DNA of 64,000 bases from Alphaproteobacteria bacterium (GCA_016124205.1 WGOD01000001.1:310001-374000), one strand, 5' to 3'; shown: positions 9,412 to 18,058, counted from the stretch's first letter. Notes: a model not told the origin generated them from the sequence alone. Program-made: numbers and translations.

Positions 9412-10253
9412 AGCTTCGTCCGCACCGTCCAGAGTTCCGGGAAGAAGCGCAGGTCGAGCGCCTTCACGAGATAGCCGACCCCGCTCGATCCGCCGGTGCC
9501 GCGGCGGTAGCCAATGATGCGCTCTACCGTCTTCATGTGGTTGAAGCGCCATTGCTGGAAGCGGTGTTCGAGATCGACCAGCTTTTCCGCGAGTTCATAG
9601 AGCGCCCAGTGCCGTTCCGTGTTCCGGTAGACTTCGGCCCAGGCATCCTCGACCGCCTGCGACGGCTCATAGGGTTTCGACCAGTCGCGGTCCGTCGCGG
9701 CGGCGGGGAGGTCGAAGCCGGATTTGGCCAGGATCTGCAAGGTCACGTCATAGAGACTCGGCGCGTTCAGGGCCGCGACGACTTCACCGTGGACCGGTGT
9801 GTTCTCATGCACGCGGGCAAGGGCGGCATTCTTGTTGCCCAGCTTGTATTCCAGCATGCGGTATTGCGCCGACTGGAAGCCGGAGGACTGACCCAGCTTG
9901 TCGCGGAAGCGCAGATAGTCGGCCGGCGTCATCGTCGCGAGGATCGACCAGGACTGGGTCAGCTGTTCCTGGATGCGGGCGATGCGGGCGATCATCTTGA
10001 AGGCAGGGCCGGTGTCGCCCGCCTTGATGCAGGCGATCGCGCCATCCAGTTCATGAAGACAGAGTTTGAGCCACAACTCGCTGGCCTGGTGGATGACGAT
10101 GAACATGAGTTCGTCATGCTCGTCGGTGATCGGGTTCTGTGCGGACAGAACCTGGTCAAGCGCGAGATAGCGTCCGTAGGAGAGGCCGCCTTCCGGAGAC
10201 CAGTGAATGTCCTCGCCGGTGAGGTCGACCGAGGTGTGGATCTTGTCGGACAT
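9408..10253 (-). CDS. kynA: Tryptophan 2,3-dioxygenase
   Basis: Heme enzyme that opens the indole ring of L-tryptophan to N-formylkynurenine, the first step of the operon. The 281-aa product shows FIVIHQASELWLKL, with the distal substrate-binding region, and the C-terminal FNHMKTVERIIGYRRGTGG, with the proximal heme histidine region and the substrate-carboxylate loop. It is the first gene of the minus-strand run reaching to ridA. The 130 bases upstream carry the terminator of the preceding peptidase gene and presumably the operon promoter, which I could not define. Confidence 0.96.
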   Translation of the reverse strand: MSDKIHTSVDLTGEDIHWSPEGGLSYGRYLALDQVLSAQNPITDEHDELMFIVIHQASELWLKLCLHELDGAIACIKAGDTGPAFKMIARIARIQEQLTQSWSILATMTPADYLRFRDKLGQSSGFQSAQYRMLEYKLGNKNAALARVHENTPVHGEVVAALNAPSLYDVTLQILAKSGFDLPAAATDRDWSKPYEPSQAVEDAWAEVYRNTERHWALYELAEKLVDLEHRFQQWRFNHMKTVERIIGYRRGTGGSSGVGYLVKALDLRFFPELWTVRTKL

Positions 10254-10331
10254 CGAAACTCCGATCGGGTTTCCGTTTGGTCCGGTCTATCCCCCGCCGG
10301 GCGCGGGCGGCAAGCCCTGGCTGCGGGCATG

Positions 10332-10361
10332 AAAAAGGGCGGCCCGTTGCCGGACCGCCCC
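10332..10361 (-). terminator. Rho-independent terminator of the M2 peptidase gene
   Basis: On the minus strand, GGGCGGTCCG-GCAA-CGGGCCGCCC forms a 10-bp stem (one G-U pair) with a GNRA loop, followed by five Ts. It lies just after the peptidase stop and before kynA, so it insulates the kyn operon from readthrough. Confidence 0.85.
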
Positions 10362-10383
10362 GTTTCGAACGCGGATAAGGGAA

Positions 10384-12198
10384 TTACCAGCCGCAGGTGC
10401 GGCCTTCATTCTCTTCTTCGAGATAGGTCATCAGCGGCTGGAAGTAGGCGATGATCGCCGAGCCATCCATTTCGCGGGTGCCCGTGAAGGCCTCCAGCGC
10501 ATCCGGCCAGGGCTGCGATGCGCCCATTTCCAGCATGGCGTTCAAACGCTCGCCGACTTCCGCATTGCCGTAGACCGAGCAACGGTGCAGCGGACCTTCC
10601 CAGCCGGCCATTTCACAGGCCGCCTGGTGGAACTGGTATTGCAGGATGTGCGCGAGGAAATAGCGCAGATAGGGCACGTTGTTCGGAATGTGATACTTCG
10701 CGCCCGGATCGAAGGCGTTGTCCGGCCGGTCGACCGGCGGGGTCACGCCCTGGATCCGCTCCCGCAGCTCCCACCAGGACGAATTGTACTCGTCCGGCGT
10801 GGTTTCGCCGCGGAAGATCTGCCAGCGCCACTGATCCATCAGATAGCCGAAGGGCAGGAAGGCGATCTTGTCGAGCGCCTGCTCCATCAGAAGACCCATG
10901 TCGGCGGATTCGTCCGGCACCTGGCTTTCGTCCAGAACGCCAATCTGAACCAGGTAATCCGGCGTGATCGACAGGGCGATGAAGTCGCCGATGGCTTCGT
11001 GGAAGCCGTCATGCGCACCGGTCTGGAACAGCGTGTCCTGGTTGCGATAGGCGCGCTGATAGTAATTGTGGCCCAGCTCGTGGTGGACGGTCCGGAAATC
11101 GTCCGCATTGATCGAGATGCACATCTTGATGCGGATGTCTTCCTGCGAGTCGAGGTCCCAGGCCGAGGCATGGCAGACGACGTCGCGGTCCTCCGGACGC
11201 GTGAAGAGCGAGCGCTCCCAGAAGGTGTCCGGCAGTTCCTCAAGGCCGAGCGAGGAGAAGAAGCCTTCGCCGGTTTCGACCATGCGGCGGGCGTCATAGC
11301 CCTGTTCGACGAGGAGGGCGGTCAGGTCATACTGCTCGCCGGCACCTTCCGGAGCGACGATGTCGTAGATTCCGCTCCAGCCCTGGGCCCACATATTGCC
11401 AAGGATGTCGGCGCGGATCGGACCGGTTTCCGGCTGGACGTCGTCGCCATATTCCTCGTTCAGCTCGGCGCGGACATAGCAGTGCAGTTGTTCGTAGAGC
11501 GGCGAGACCTGGCCCCAGAGGCGCTCGACCTCGGCTTCCATCTCGTCGGCCGGCATGTCGTAGTTCGACAGCCACATCTCGGCGAGATTGTCGAAGCCCA
11601 GCTCACGGGCGCCCTGGTTGGTGATTTCCACCATACGGGCATAGTCGGCCGCCATCTGGTCGGGGTCGATCGCGGCGCGCCAGTCATTCCAGATATTGGC
11701 GAGGAATTCCGGATTGCGCTCGGTGCGCATCAGGACTTCCAGCTCATTGAGCGGAACCGTTTCGCCGTCCACGTCGATCGTGCCGGTCGAATAGGCCGAG
11801 CTCATGCGCGTCGTGATCGATGCGAGTTCCGTCGCGGCGCTATCGCCCGACGGCGCGGGCAGGGTGATGCCGGCCGTCAGGGCCGTCATCTTGCGGCGCA
11901 GATCCTCGGGCAGTTCGATGTCGGCAAAGGGGGCCGTGCCCGTGGCGAGACGAACGGCCATCTCCGTGCCTTCGGCGCCGACGCGTTCCACGAGGCGTTC
12001 GGTGTCGAAGGTGATGAAGTTCTCATAGACCCAGTACACGCGTGATGCGTATTCGTTGTACTCGGCGAGTTCGGCTTCCGCTTCGCTCAGGAATGCGCGG
12101 GCGTCATCGACCGTGGGCGTTTCGCCTTCGGTCTGTGCCTGGGCCGCGGTCGCGGTCATCAGGGCAGCGATCGCCGCGCTGTAGAACCATTTTTGCAT
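10384..12198 (-). CDS. M2 family zinc metallopeptidase (ACE-like peptidyl-dipeptidase), secreted
   Basis: A 604-aa angiotensin-converting-enzyme-like dipeptidyl carboxypeptidase. The start is chosen at ATG 12198 because GGGAGG lies 6 bases upstream; the ATG six bases earlier abuts that site. [22 protein letters not shown] is a clear signal peptide. HHELGH holds two zinc ligands and the catalytic glutamate, and GFHEAIGD supplies the third ligand. The family cuts dipeptides from peptide C-termini, here in the periplasm. Bacterial M2 peptidases are common in marine and xanthomonad-like proteobacteria. Confidence 0.93.
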   Translation of the reverse strand: MQKWFYSAAIAALMTATAAQAQTEGETPTVDDARAFLSEAEAELAEYNEYASRVYWVYENFITFDTERLVERVGAEGTEMAVRLATGTAPFADIELPEDLRRKMTALTAGITLPAPSGDSAATELASITTRMSSAYSTGTIDVDGETVPLNELEVLMRTERNPEFLANIWNDWRAAIDPDQMAADYARMVEITNQGARELGFDNLAEMWLSNYDMPADEMEAEVERLWGQVSPLYEQLHCYVRAELNEEYGDDVQPETGPIRADILGNMWAQGWSGIYDIVAPEGAGEQYDLTALLVEQGYDARRMVETGEGFFSSLGLEELPDTFWERSLFTRPEDRDVVCHASAWDLDSQEDIRIKMCISINADDFRTVHHELGHNYYQRAYRNQDTLFQTGAHDGFHEAIGDFIALSITPDYLVQIGVLDESQVPDESADMGLLMEQALDKIAFLPFGYLMDQWRWQIFRGETTPDEYNSSWWELRERIQGVTPPVDRPDNAFDPGAKYHIPNNVPYLRYFLAHILQYQFHQAACEMAGWEGPLHRCSVYGNAEVGERLNAMLEMGASQPWPDALEAFTGTREMDGSAIIAYFQPLMTYLEEENEGRTCGW

Positions 12199-12281
12199 TG
12201 TCATCCTCCCATTGCGCCGACTGATCGAGTCCCGGCGCGGATGGCGCACACCATAATCCCCGCCGGATTGAAGTGAAGGGC

Positions 12282-12306
12282 GGAACCCCCCGGTAATGCA
12301 GACGTT
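12282..12306 (+). promoter_or_regulatory. Predicted EcfG promoter (GGAAC-N16-CGTT)
   Basis: GGAAC at 12282-12286 and CGTT at 12303-12306 with a 16-base spacer, an exact match to the alphaproteobacterial EcfG consensus. It lies about 45 bases upstream of the small membrane protein gene at 12352. Confidence 0.75.
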
Positions 12307-12351
12307 CACGCAGAGCGTCCGGATCGGGCGCCGCAGACAGGGATTCTTTCG

Positions 12352-12600
12352 ATGATCGATCTTCTCGGCTGGTTCGCCATGGCGTCCGGCATCATTGCCG
12401 CCGTCATGGTCTCGATCGATGCCGGGCGAAAGATTACCGGCTGGGGCTTCGTCGTCTTCACGGCTTCATCGCTGAGCTGGATCGCGGTCGGGATCGGTGA
12501 GGGCGAGCCGCCCCTGAGCCTGCAGAATGTGGTGCTGACCGTCATCAATATCGTTGGCATCTATCGCTGGCTGATCCGCAAGAAAAAGCCCGCCTCGTAA
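12352..12600 (+). CDS. Small integral membrane protein of unknown function
   Basis: An 82-aa protein with three hydrophobic stretches: about residues 3-22, 29-48 and 57-73, the last ending in NIVGIYRWL before a KKK tail. I know similar unnamed proteins in alphaproteobacteria but no function. It follows a predicted EcfG promoter, so it is probably a general-stress-response member. Its last codons form half of the terminator of the convergent gene. Confidence 0.75.
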   Translation: MIDLLGWFAMASGIIAAVMVSIDAGRKITGWGFVVFTASSLSWIAVGIGEGEPPLSLQNVVLTVINIVGIYRWLIRKKKPAS

Positions 12601-12607
12601 GGCGGGC
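12583..12607 (-). terminator. Terminator of the 12614-13222 gene, embedded in the convergent ORF end
   Basis: GCCCGCC and GGCGGGC arms flank TCGTAA, the plus-strand gene's stop region. On the minus strand the stem is followed by a run of five Ts. The 3' end of the small membrane protein gene therefore doubles as the terminator. Confidence 0.75.
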
Positions 12608-12613
12608 CTTGTC

Positions 12614-13222
12614 CTACCAACGCTGATTGAACACGAAGCCGACGAAGTGGTCCTGTTCGCGCCACTCCGTCATTCCGGAATTGAACGAGCGCTCCTGACG
12701 CACATAGCTGACAGAGACGAAACGATCCGGGGAGAGGCGCCACGCCACGCCGCCATATCCGTCGGCCACGTCCAGCGAGTCCGACATGTTGACGACCGGC
12801 TCGCGAAACCCGTTCAGACCGGGCGCCAGAAATACCGTACGGCGGTCCATGCCGGCCACGATCGCCATGGACGGGAACTGGACGTCCGCATTGTCGAACT
12901 GGATCGTCACGCCGAGCGAGCTGGACTGGCCGGTGCCGTCGTTTGGGCGGTCGAGCCGGGAGAAGGTCGCCAGACGCACCGGGGTGTCGAGCGAATCCGC
13001 GGCGAAGGCTTCGGGCTCGAAAATGTTGAACCGGGCTTCACAATTCCGGGCGTCGCCCAGCGACAGAGAAGGCGTGTAATCCTGGTCGTTCGCGAGCCCG
13101 GAGATTTCGGCGACCACACCGGTCAGACCGCCGGCCGAGGCTTGGCAATCGTCGGCCACTGCGAAGCCCGCAGGGGCAGAGGAAAGTTGGAGGGCAGCAG
13201 CGAGGAGGGTCAGCGCGCTCAT
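12614..13222 (-). CDS. Hypothetical secreted/outer-membrane protein
   Basis: A 202-aa protein starting with a short signal peptide (MSALTLLAAALQ...GFAVA). The rest alternates polar and hydrophobic residues and ends in FVGFVFNQRW. A C-terminal aromatic residue and amphipathic strands suggest a small outer-membrane beta-barrel, but no family is recognised. Two cysteines (DDCQAS and RNCEARF) could form a disulfide. A full EcfG promoter lies 67-92 bases upstream, so it is likely stress-induced. Confidence 0.7.
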   Translation of the reverse strand: MSALTLLAAALQLSSAPAGFAVADDCQASAGGLTGVVAEISGLANDQDYTPSLSLGDARNCEARFNIFEPEAFAADSLDTPVRLATFSRLDRPNDGTGQSSSLGVTIQFDNADVQFPSMAIVAGMDRRTVFLAPGLNGFREPVVNMSDSLDVADGYGGVAWRLSPDRFVSVSYVRQERSFNSGMTEWREQDHFVGFVFNQRW

Positions 13223-13288
13223 GTTTTGTCTCCAGCCTGTCGTTCAGTGCGCCTCGACAAAGTCGTGTTGCGCATCGTTGCTGGATCA

Positions 13289-13314
13289 ACGCCGGGACGG
13301 GGCGAGACGTTCCC
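13289..13314 (-). promoter_or_regulatory. Predicted EcfG promoter (GGAAC-N17-CGTT)
   Basis: On the minus strand GGAAC (13314-13310) and CGTT (13292-13289) are separated by 17 bases. It faces the secreted protein gene at 13222. Confidence 0.75.
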
Positions 13315-13342
13315 GGGAAAGCCGCGAAATAGCCGCAGAAAG

Positions 13343-13370
13343 CAAAACGGGCCGCGTTACCGCAGCCCGT
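13343..13370 (-). terminator. Terminator of phyR
   Basis: Minus-strand ACGGGCTGCG-GTAA-CGCGGCCCGT forms a 10-bp stem with one U-G pair and a GNRA loop, then TTTT. It lies 27 bases after the phyR stop. Confidence 0.82.
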
Positions 13371-13396
13371 TGCAACTTTGTCCTGCCGAGGCGGGA

Positions 13397-14170
13397 TCAG
13401 GCGAAGAAAAGCGCCTGACCGATCGCGGCCTTAACGGCATCCGGCAGGAAAGGCTTGGTGATCAGGTAGGTCGGCTCGGGCCGCTCGCCGGTCAGAAGCC
13501 GTTCCGGGAAGGCCGTGATGAAGATCACCGGGCAGGTGTGCGACTTCAGGATCTCGTGCACGGCATCAATGCCTGACGAATTGTCGGCGAGCTGAATGTC
13601 CGCCAGCACGAGGCCCGGCTTGGCAGGCACGGCGCGCTCCAGCGCTTCGGCCTTTGTGCGCGCCTGTCCGGCCACTTCGTGACCGAGGCTCTCGACGATG
13701 CGGCGGAGGTCGGCAGCGATAATCGGTTCGTCCTCGATGATGAAGACATTGGTCTTCAGTACCGCGTCGATTTCCTGCCGCGCCGTGTCGGTCAGCTGAT
13801 CCACCTCGTCGGTGGTGACGCCGAGAATCTGCGCGGCTTCCTTGCCGGAGAAATTCTCCATGGCGGTCAGCAGCAAGGCTTGACGGCTCACAGGCGGCAG
13901 GCGGCGCAGGCGATCTTCGGGACCGGAACCCGCTTCACCTTCATCGTTCGCTGCGTCCAACGTGGCGCCCGCGCTGTTCCAGACAGCGTGGAACAGACGG
14001 TAGAGGGCGACGCGCGCGGGCAGGGACGTGTCGAGCACGCTGCGGTCGGCGATCGCGGCTTCAAGTGCGGCACGGACATGGGCGTCGCCGCTGTTCTGCG
14101 ACCCGGTCAGTGCGCGGGCGTAGCGCCGCAGGAAAGGGAGGTGCGGCCCCAGCTCATTCACGAAACTCAT
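13397..14170 (-). CDS. phyR: General stress response anti-anti-sigma regulator PhyR
   Basis: Partner-switch regulator. When phosphorylated, its sigma-like domain binds NepR and frees EcfG. The start at 14170 (MSFVNELGPHLPFLRRYARAL) gives 257 aa, the usual size. Residues 1 to about 135 are the degenerate sigma2/sigma4 mimic (LPPVSRQALLLTAMENFSGKEAAQILG). Residues 140-257 are a receiver with acidic pair E146/D147, phospho-acceptor D191 (VLADIQLAD), T219 and K239. It is divergent from nepR-ecfG, the canonical arrangement. A near-consensus EcfG promoter precedes it, implying positive feedback. Confidence 0.96.
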   Translation of the reverse strand: MSFVNELGPHLPFLRRYARALTGSQNSGDAHVRAALEAAIADRSVLDTSLPARVALYRLFHAVWNSAGATLDAANDEGEAGSGPEDRLRRLPPVSRQALLLTAMENFSGKEAAQILGVTTDEVDQLTDTARQEIDAVLKTNVFIIEDEPIIAADLRRIVESLGHEVAGQARTKAEALERAVPAKPGLVLADIQLADNSSGIDAVHEILKSHTCPVIFITAFPERLLTGERPEPTYLITKPFLPDAVKAAIGQALFFA

Positions 14171-14214
14171 GCAGATAATTCCCCGTTTCGAAATCGGTCG
14201 TTTCAAGCGGTTTA

Positions 14215-14240
14215 AACCGTTCATTCGCGATTTGGTTCCC
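14215..14240 (-). promoter_or_regulatory. Predicted EcfG promoter of phyR (GGAAC-N16-CGGT)
   Basis: Minus strand GGAAC at 14240-14236, then 16 bases and CGGTT. There is one mismatch in the -10 element. Its position 45-70 bases before the phyR ATG fits autoregulation known for this system. Confidence 0.6.
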
Positions 14241-14268
14241 GCTGCTGAAAAAAAATTGCACCGGCATG

Positions 14269-14293
14269 GAACCCGACCGCTTTAGGCTTGTTA
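14269..14293 (+). promoter_or_regulatory. Predicted EcfG promoter of nepR-ecfG (GGAAC-N16-TGTT)
   Basis: GGAAC at 14269-14273 and TGTT at 14290-14293 with a 16-base spacer, one mismatch at the first -10 base. It lies 65 bases upstream of the nepR ATG and is back to back with the phyR promoter. Confidence 0.62.
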
Positions 14294-14357
14294 TATGCGC
14301 TGAAGCAAGCATTCGTGTGCTGGCAGACGGACCCGGCATGACAGCGTGGAAATTGGA

Positions 14358-14561
14358 ATGACCAAAAAAGCAGAAACTTCTCAGGCGCATCGCGACACCT
14401 CTCTGGGTGGAGCTGCCGGCCGGACCGCACAGGATGCGATCGGCCGCCGACTCCGTGAATTCTACGATGAGGTCGTGAACGAGCCGGTGCCGGACGATTT
14501 CATGGACCTTCTGTCCAAGCTGGATCGATCCGATGAGGAGAACGGTAATGACAGCCGCTAG
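14358..14561 (+). CDS. nepR: Anti-sigma factor NepR
   Basis: A 67-aa anti-sigma factor that holds EcfG inactive until phospho-PhyR titrates it. The start at ATG 14358 is preferred over the in-frame GTG at 14346. The conserved core IGRRLREFYDEVVNEPVPDDFMDLLSKL is the two-helix NepR domain (about residues 30-58). The gene end overlaps ecfG by 14 bases, so the two are coupled. It diverges from phyR. Confidence 0.94.
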   Translation: MTKKAETSQAHRDTSLGGAAGRTAQDAIGRRLREFYDEVVNEPVPDDFMDLLSKLDRSDEENGNDSR

Positions 14562-15147
14562 TTCGACTGCGGCGTCGGATGCGGCCGTTTTCCGTCAGGA
14601 CCTGGCGGCGCTGATCCCGCATCTGCGCGCCTTCGCGCGAAGCCTTTGCAACAATGCGAGCGAGGCGGACGATCTGGCGCAAGAGGCGCTGGTCAAAGCC
14701 TGGCAGGCGCGCGAACGCTTCGAGCCGGGCACCAATCTGAAAGCCTGGGTCTTCATGATCCTGCGAAACCATTTCTATTCCGAACGCCGCAAGGCCTGGC
14801 GGAAGAACGAGACCAGCGATGACGGCCTCGAAAGCATGGCAACGATGCCGGCCGGCCAGGATTCGATCATGGAGCTCGCGGATCTGAAGCATGCCATGTC
14901 GTCTCTTCCACCCGAGCAGCGCGAAGCGCTGATCCTCGTGGGGGCGGGTGGCTTTGCCTATGAGGAAGTCGCCGAGATCTGCGAATGCGCCGTCGGGACA
15001 ATCAAGAGCCGAGTGAACCGTGCGCGGGCGGCCCTTACGAAACTGCTGTCCGAGCGACCCGAGACAAAGGTCACCGGAACCGATGCCCTGAAGGCTGCCG
15101 AGGAGATTATCGCCGAGGCCCATGCGCTGGCGGGGGACCGTGGCTGA
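14548..15147 (+). CDS. ecfG: General stress response ECF sigma factor EcfG
   Basis: ECF sigma factor of the EcfG (ECF15) group, 199 aa from the ATG at 14548, which has a GAGGAG site 7 bases upstream. Region 2 (FRQDLAALIPHLRAFARSLCNNASEADDLAQEALVKAW) and region 4 (SLPPEQREALILVGAGGFAYEEVAEI and GTIKSRVNRAR) are intact. It recognises GGAAC-N16/17-CGTT promoters, of which about 15 are found nearby. It overlaps nepR upstream and the histidine kinase gene downstream by 26 bases. Confidence 0.95.
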   Translation: MTAASSTAASDAAVFRQDLAALIPHLRAFARSLCNNASEADDLAQEALVKAWQARERFEPGTNLKAWVFMILRNHFYSERRKAWRKNETSDDGLESMATMPAGQDSIMELADLKHAMSSLPPEQREALILVGAGGFAYEEVAEICECAVGTIKSRVNRARAALTKLLSERPETKVTGTDALKAAEEIIAEAHALAGDRG

Positions 15148-16885
15148 AACTGAAGCTTCGCGCTTTCAACCGGGGCTTCGCGCGCGACTTCTGGTCCTCG
15201 TCGCTCTCGCTCTTTCTCCGATCTTTGTGCTCGCCGCGATCCAGGCCTGGATCGACGGGCGTAACCAGCAGGACATTCTGGAGCGCGAACTGGCCGCGTC
15301 CGCGCGACTGCTTGCGCACGATCAGGAAATGCTGATCCGCGGAACCGAGGAGCTGATGATCACCATCTCCTCGATCCCCGAAGTCGCCAGTCTTGGTTCC
15401 GGCTGCAACAACGCAATGGCGCGCGTGACACAACGCAATCGTGCCTACACGAACTTTGCGATCTTCGACCTCGACGGAACGGTGCTGTGTTCGGCCGCAT
15501 CGACCGGAGCACAAACCAATTTCGCCGACGGAGACTGGTTTCAGGAAGCGCTCGAAGCGCAGGATTTCGTGATCGGCCGCTTCCGCATCGGCGCCACAAC
15601 GGGTGAGCCGGTGCTCGTGACCGCGTTGCCATTCTACCAGAATGGTGAGCTCGTCGGCGTCATGGCGACCGGAATCCGTGTCTCGGTGATCCAGCAACTC
15701 GGAATTCGCCGCGAGGACAATGAGCGGGGCCTGATCGCCGGTATCGTCGACCTCAGCGGTGCGGTGATCACCGAACGGACCCAGCTTCACGTCGACAGTA
15801 TCGATCCGTCACTTCTGGCGCGCGCCGATTCCGGTGAGATCGTGGTCTTTGAACGCGCGAATCCTGAATCTGGAATGAGAACACTCGCGGTGGCCTCCCT
15901 TATCGAAGGCGACGTCTACGTGCTTCTTTCGGCGCCGAAACCATCGCTCCTTTCCTGGGCACTGATCGACGTTTCGAGCACATTCGTCCTGCCGCTTCTG
16001 ATGTGGTCGCTCGCACTCGTCGCAATCTGGATTTCGACCGATCACCTGATCCTGCGCTGGCTGTCCTATCTGGGACGGATCGCGCGGCTTTACGGCCTCG
16101 GGCGGTACGAAATCGTTCCGGTCCGCGCCCAACGGGCCCCGCGGGAGATCCGGGAACTGGCTGACAGCTTCCAGTGGATGGCGACACGGATCGCCGAGCG
16201 CGATGAGGAGCTGAATGACGCCCTCGAATACAAGCAGACGCTGATCCGGGAAGTGCATCACAGGGTGAAGAACAATCTGCAGATCGTCACGAGCCTGCTC
16301 AATCTGCAACTCGGCAATGTCGCCGATCCGGAAGCGGTTTCTGCGCTTCGCGAAGCGCAAGCCCGGATCAACGCTCTCGCGATGGTTCACCGCAATCTCT
16401 ACGAGGCCGAAGATCTCCGCTTCATCCGGATTGAACCCTTCCTGTCGGAGCTGTGCCGACTCACGCATGAGGCGGGGCCGGGTCACAATGGATCCGTACG
16501 GCTGGATTTTGTCAGCACATTGAAGGACCGCGTGATCAGCACAGATGAAGCCGTGCCGCTCTCGATGTTCATCACCGAAGCCATGACGAACGCCTACAAG
16601 CACGCCTTCCCGGATCGCCATGCCGACAATGTCCTGACCGTGTCGCTCCGCGAATTCGACCGGGAGGGCGATGTCTGGATCGAGACCCTCGTCACGGACA
16701 ATGGTGTCGGCCTGTCCGAGGAAGAACGCCGGCAGGGGGTCGGGTCGTCCCTTTTCGAGGCGTTCGCGATCCAGCTCGAGGGCGAGTTCGAGATCGACGG
16801 AAAACCGAACGAGGGCGTTCGTATCGCCATTCGTTTCCCGCTCGAACATATCGATCCCGATGCTGAAGAATCTCCCGTTTCGTGA
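15122..16885 (+). CDS. Sensor histidine kinase, HisKA_2 type (PhyK-like)
   Basis: A 587-aa membrane kinase, probably a PhyR kinase. N-terminal TM helix at about 20-42, then a periplasmic sensor of about 230 residues resembling a Cache fold, a second TM (FVLPLLMWSLALVAIWI) and a HAMP-like linker. The HisKA_2 phospho-acceptor REVHHRVKNNLQIVTSLLNLQ follows, then a HATPase with EAMTNAYKHAF (N box) and VTDNGVGLSEEE (G1). HisKA_2 kinases linked to ecfG commonly phosphorylate PhyR. The start is either ATG 15122 inside ecfG or GTG 15140; I keep the first. Confidence 0.9.
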   Translation: MRWRGTVAETEASRFQPGLRARLLVLVALALSPIFVLAAIQAWIDGRNQQDILERELAASARLLAHDQEMLIRGTEELMITISSIPEVASLGSGCNNAMARVTQRNRAYTNFAIFDLDGTVLCSAASTGAQTNFADGDWFQEALEAQDFVIGRFRIGATTGEPVLVTALPFYQNGELVGVMATGIRVSVIQQLGIRREDNERGLIAGIVDLSGAVITERTQLHVDSIDPSLLARADSGEIVVFERANPESGMRTLAVASLIEGDVYVLLSAPKPSLLSWALIDVSSTFVLPLLMWSLALVAIWISTDHLILRWLSYLGRIARLYGLGRYEIVPVRAQRAPREIRELADSFQWMATRIAERDEELNDALEYKQTLIREVHHRVKNNLQIVTSLLNLQLGNVADPEAVSALREAQARINALAMVHRNLYEAEDLRFIRIEPFLSELCRLTHEAGPGHNGSVRLDFVSTLKDRVISTDEAVPLSMFITEAMTNAYKHAFPDRHADNVLTVSLREFDREGDVWIETLVTDNGVGLSEEERRQGVGSSLFEAFAIQLEGEFEIDGKPNEGVRIAIRFPLEHIDPDAEESPVS

Positions 16886-16909
16886 AACCCGATCGGGACG
16901 CCATGCGTT
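16884..16909 (+). promoter_or_regulatory. Possible EcfG promoter (GAAAC-N17-CGTT)
   Basis: GAAAC at 16884-16888 and CGTT at 16906-16909 with a 17-base spacer. There is one mismatch in the -35 element. It overlaps the kinase stop and lies 36 bases before the entericidin-like ATG. Confidence 0.5.
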
Positions 16910-16944
16910 TCCTGCCTGGTAGTTCAAACCGAAAGGCAAGACCC

Positions 16945-17073
16945 ATGAACAAGTTTCTCGCGCTTATCTTCCTGTCCCTGTTCGCCGTGACGGCGGCGGG
17001 TTGCAACACCGTCTATGGCGCCGGACAGGACGTCGAGGATGCCGGTGAGGCCGTGCAGGACGCAGCGGACTAG
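16945..17073 (+). CDS. Entericidin-like small lipoprotein
   Basis: A 42-aa lipoprotein starting at ATG 16945 (MNKFLALIFLSLFAV), with lipobox AAGC and a short charged tail of VEDAGEAVQDAAD repeats. Entericidin A/B family members are stress-induced envelope lipoproteins. It follows the phyR/ecfG locus, has a probable EcfG promoter and a strong terminator, and is the first of two such genes in the window. Confidence 0.85.
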   Translation: MNKFLALIFLSLFAVTAAGCNTVYGAGQDVEDAGEAVQDAAD

Positions 17074-17091
17074 ATCATCTGCCCATCCCAT

Positions 17092-17125
17092 GAAAAAGCC
17101 CCGCTCGATCGAGCGGGGCTTTTTT
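17092..17125. terminator. Bidirectional terminator
   Basis: GCCCCGCTCGA and its perfect complement TCGAGCGGGGC form an 11-bp stem with almost no loop. It is flanked by five As on the left and six Ts on the right, so it can stop both the entericidin gene and the convergent DUF1328 gene. Confidence 0.88.
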
Positions 17126-17146
17126 AATGGCCGCGTTGGAGCGGCA

Positions 17147-17323
17147 TCAGACCCTGGGCGAACCGCCTCGCACCAGGCGGACCACAAGAGCGATCACGAA
17201 GAGAATGAGGAACAGCACGAACAGGATCTGGGCGATGCTGGCGAATGCCGAAGCAATGCCGCCAAAGCCGAACACGGCTGCGATCAGTGCAAGGACGAAG
17301 AATAGAATGGCCCAACTCAACAT
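17147..17323 (-). CDS. DUF1328 family small membrane protein
   Basis: 58 aa, below the ORF-track cutoff. Read from ATG 17323 it gives [22 protein letters not shown]...GGSPRV, two TM helices with the FGFGGIAS turn typical of DUF1328 (YtjA). AAAGGAG lies 8 bases upstream. It follows the PRC-barrel gene by 74 bases on the same strand and may share its EcfG promoter. Function is unknown; the family is often stress-linked in alphaproteobacteria. Confidence 0.88.
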   Translation of the reverse strand: MLSWAILFFVLALIAAVFGFGGIASAFASIAQILFVLFLILFVIALVVRLVRGGSPRV

Positions 17324-17397
17324 GGGGATCTCCTTTTCGGGTCTGGGACGGGATGTTGTGATTGACGGGGAGGGTTTAGGGGCGAGGGATCAGACGG

Positions 17398-18027
17398 TCA
17401 GATGCCGGCCGTCAGCCGGATGACACGTTCGGACGCGTCCCAGCGGGCGTTCTCGGCCGGCCAGGTCTGTCGTTCGGCACGCGAACGGAACCAGTTTCCG
17501 GTTTGCTGGACGGTCACGAGGGCCTGGATGGCGCCATCCGAACCGGTCTCCACATTGACCAAGCGGCCAAGCGGCGTGCCGTCGGCGGCCACCAGCTCTG
17601 CCCCTGCCAGCACGCCTTCGCCGACGCGATTGACGGGCAACCCGCCGCTCCGCGCAACGATACGCGCGTCTTCCTCCGCCCATGACCGCATGATGTCGGC
17701 CCGGGCGTCGGAAATCAGCGTGTTGGCCGAACGGTCATAGGAGAAGCGGTCGACCGACTGGGTCAGGGTGAAAGGGTCTGCGGTCCAGCCGGCGCGCCAG
17801 CGAATGTCGAGCGCTTCGACCTGACCTTCCTGGTTCAGGTGAACCCGTTCGACCGTACCGACAGCGCGGCCGTCGACCTCGGTGATGCGGGCTTCGAAAT
17901 AGGTGTTTCCGTCCAGCCCGCGCGCGGCTTCGAGGGCCGCTTCATCATGGGGAAGAATGGACGGCGCATAGGCGCCGAACAGCGTCGCGGCGGCGATGGC
18001 GGTTCCCGCTTGCCAGATGCGTTTCAT
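17398..18027 (-). CDS. PRC-barrel-like envelope protein
   Basis: A 209-aa protein starting at ATG 18027 (MKRIWQAGTAIAAATLFGAYA), with a signal peptide or anchor. Two repeated units, ITEVDGRAVGTVERVHLNQEGQVEALDIRW and GVLAGAELVAADGTPLGRLVNVETGSDG, look like PRC-barrel strands. The ORF track starts it wrongly at 18444. An exact EcfG promoter lies 32-56 bases upstream. It is related in style to the PRC-like gene at 21777. Function unknown; a surface or ion-binding role is possible. Confidence 0.78.
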   Translation of the reverse strand: MKRIWQAGTAIAAATLFGAYAPSILPHDEAALEAARGLDGNTYFEARITEVDGRAVGTVERVHLNQEGQVEALDIRWRAGWTADPFTLTQSVDRFSYDRSANTLISDARADIMRSWAEEDARIVARSGGLPVNRVGEGVLAGAELVAADGTPLGRLVNVETGSDGAIQALVTVQQTGNWFRSRAERQTWPAENARWDASERVIRLTAGI

Positions 18028-18058
18028 GCTCACGACTCCTTTTTGAGTTCGTGATCGA

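Noticed and set aside
10585-12045. 486-aa plus-strand ORF opposite the M2 peptidase, and similar long antisense ORFs at 5328-6401, 6441-7643, 40770-41918, 44872-46416 and 60260-61741
   Set aside because: All lie on the wrong strand of genes with clear motifs and mirror their codons; none has a family signature.
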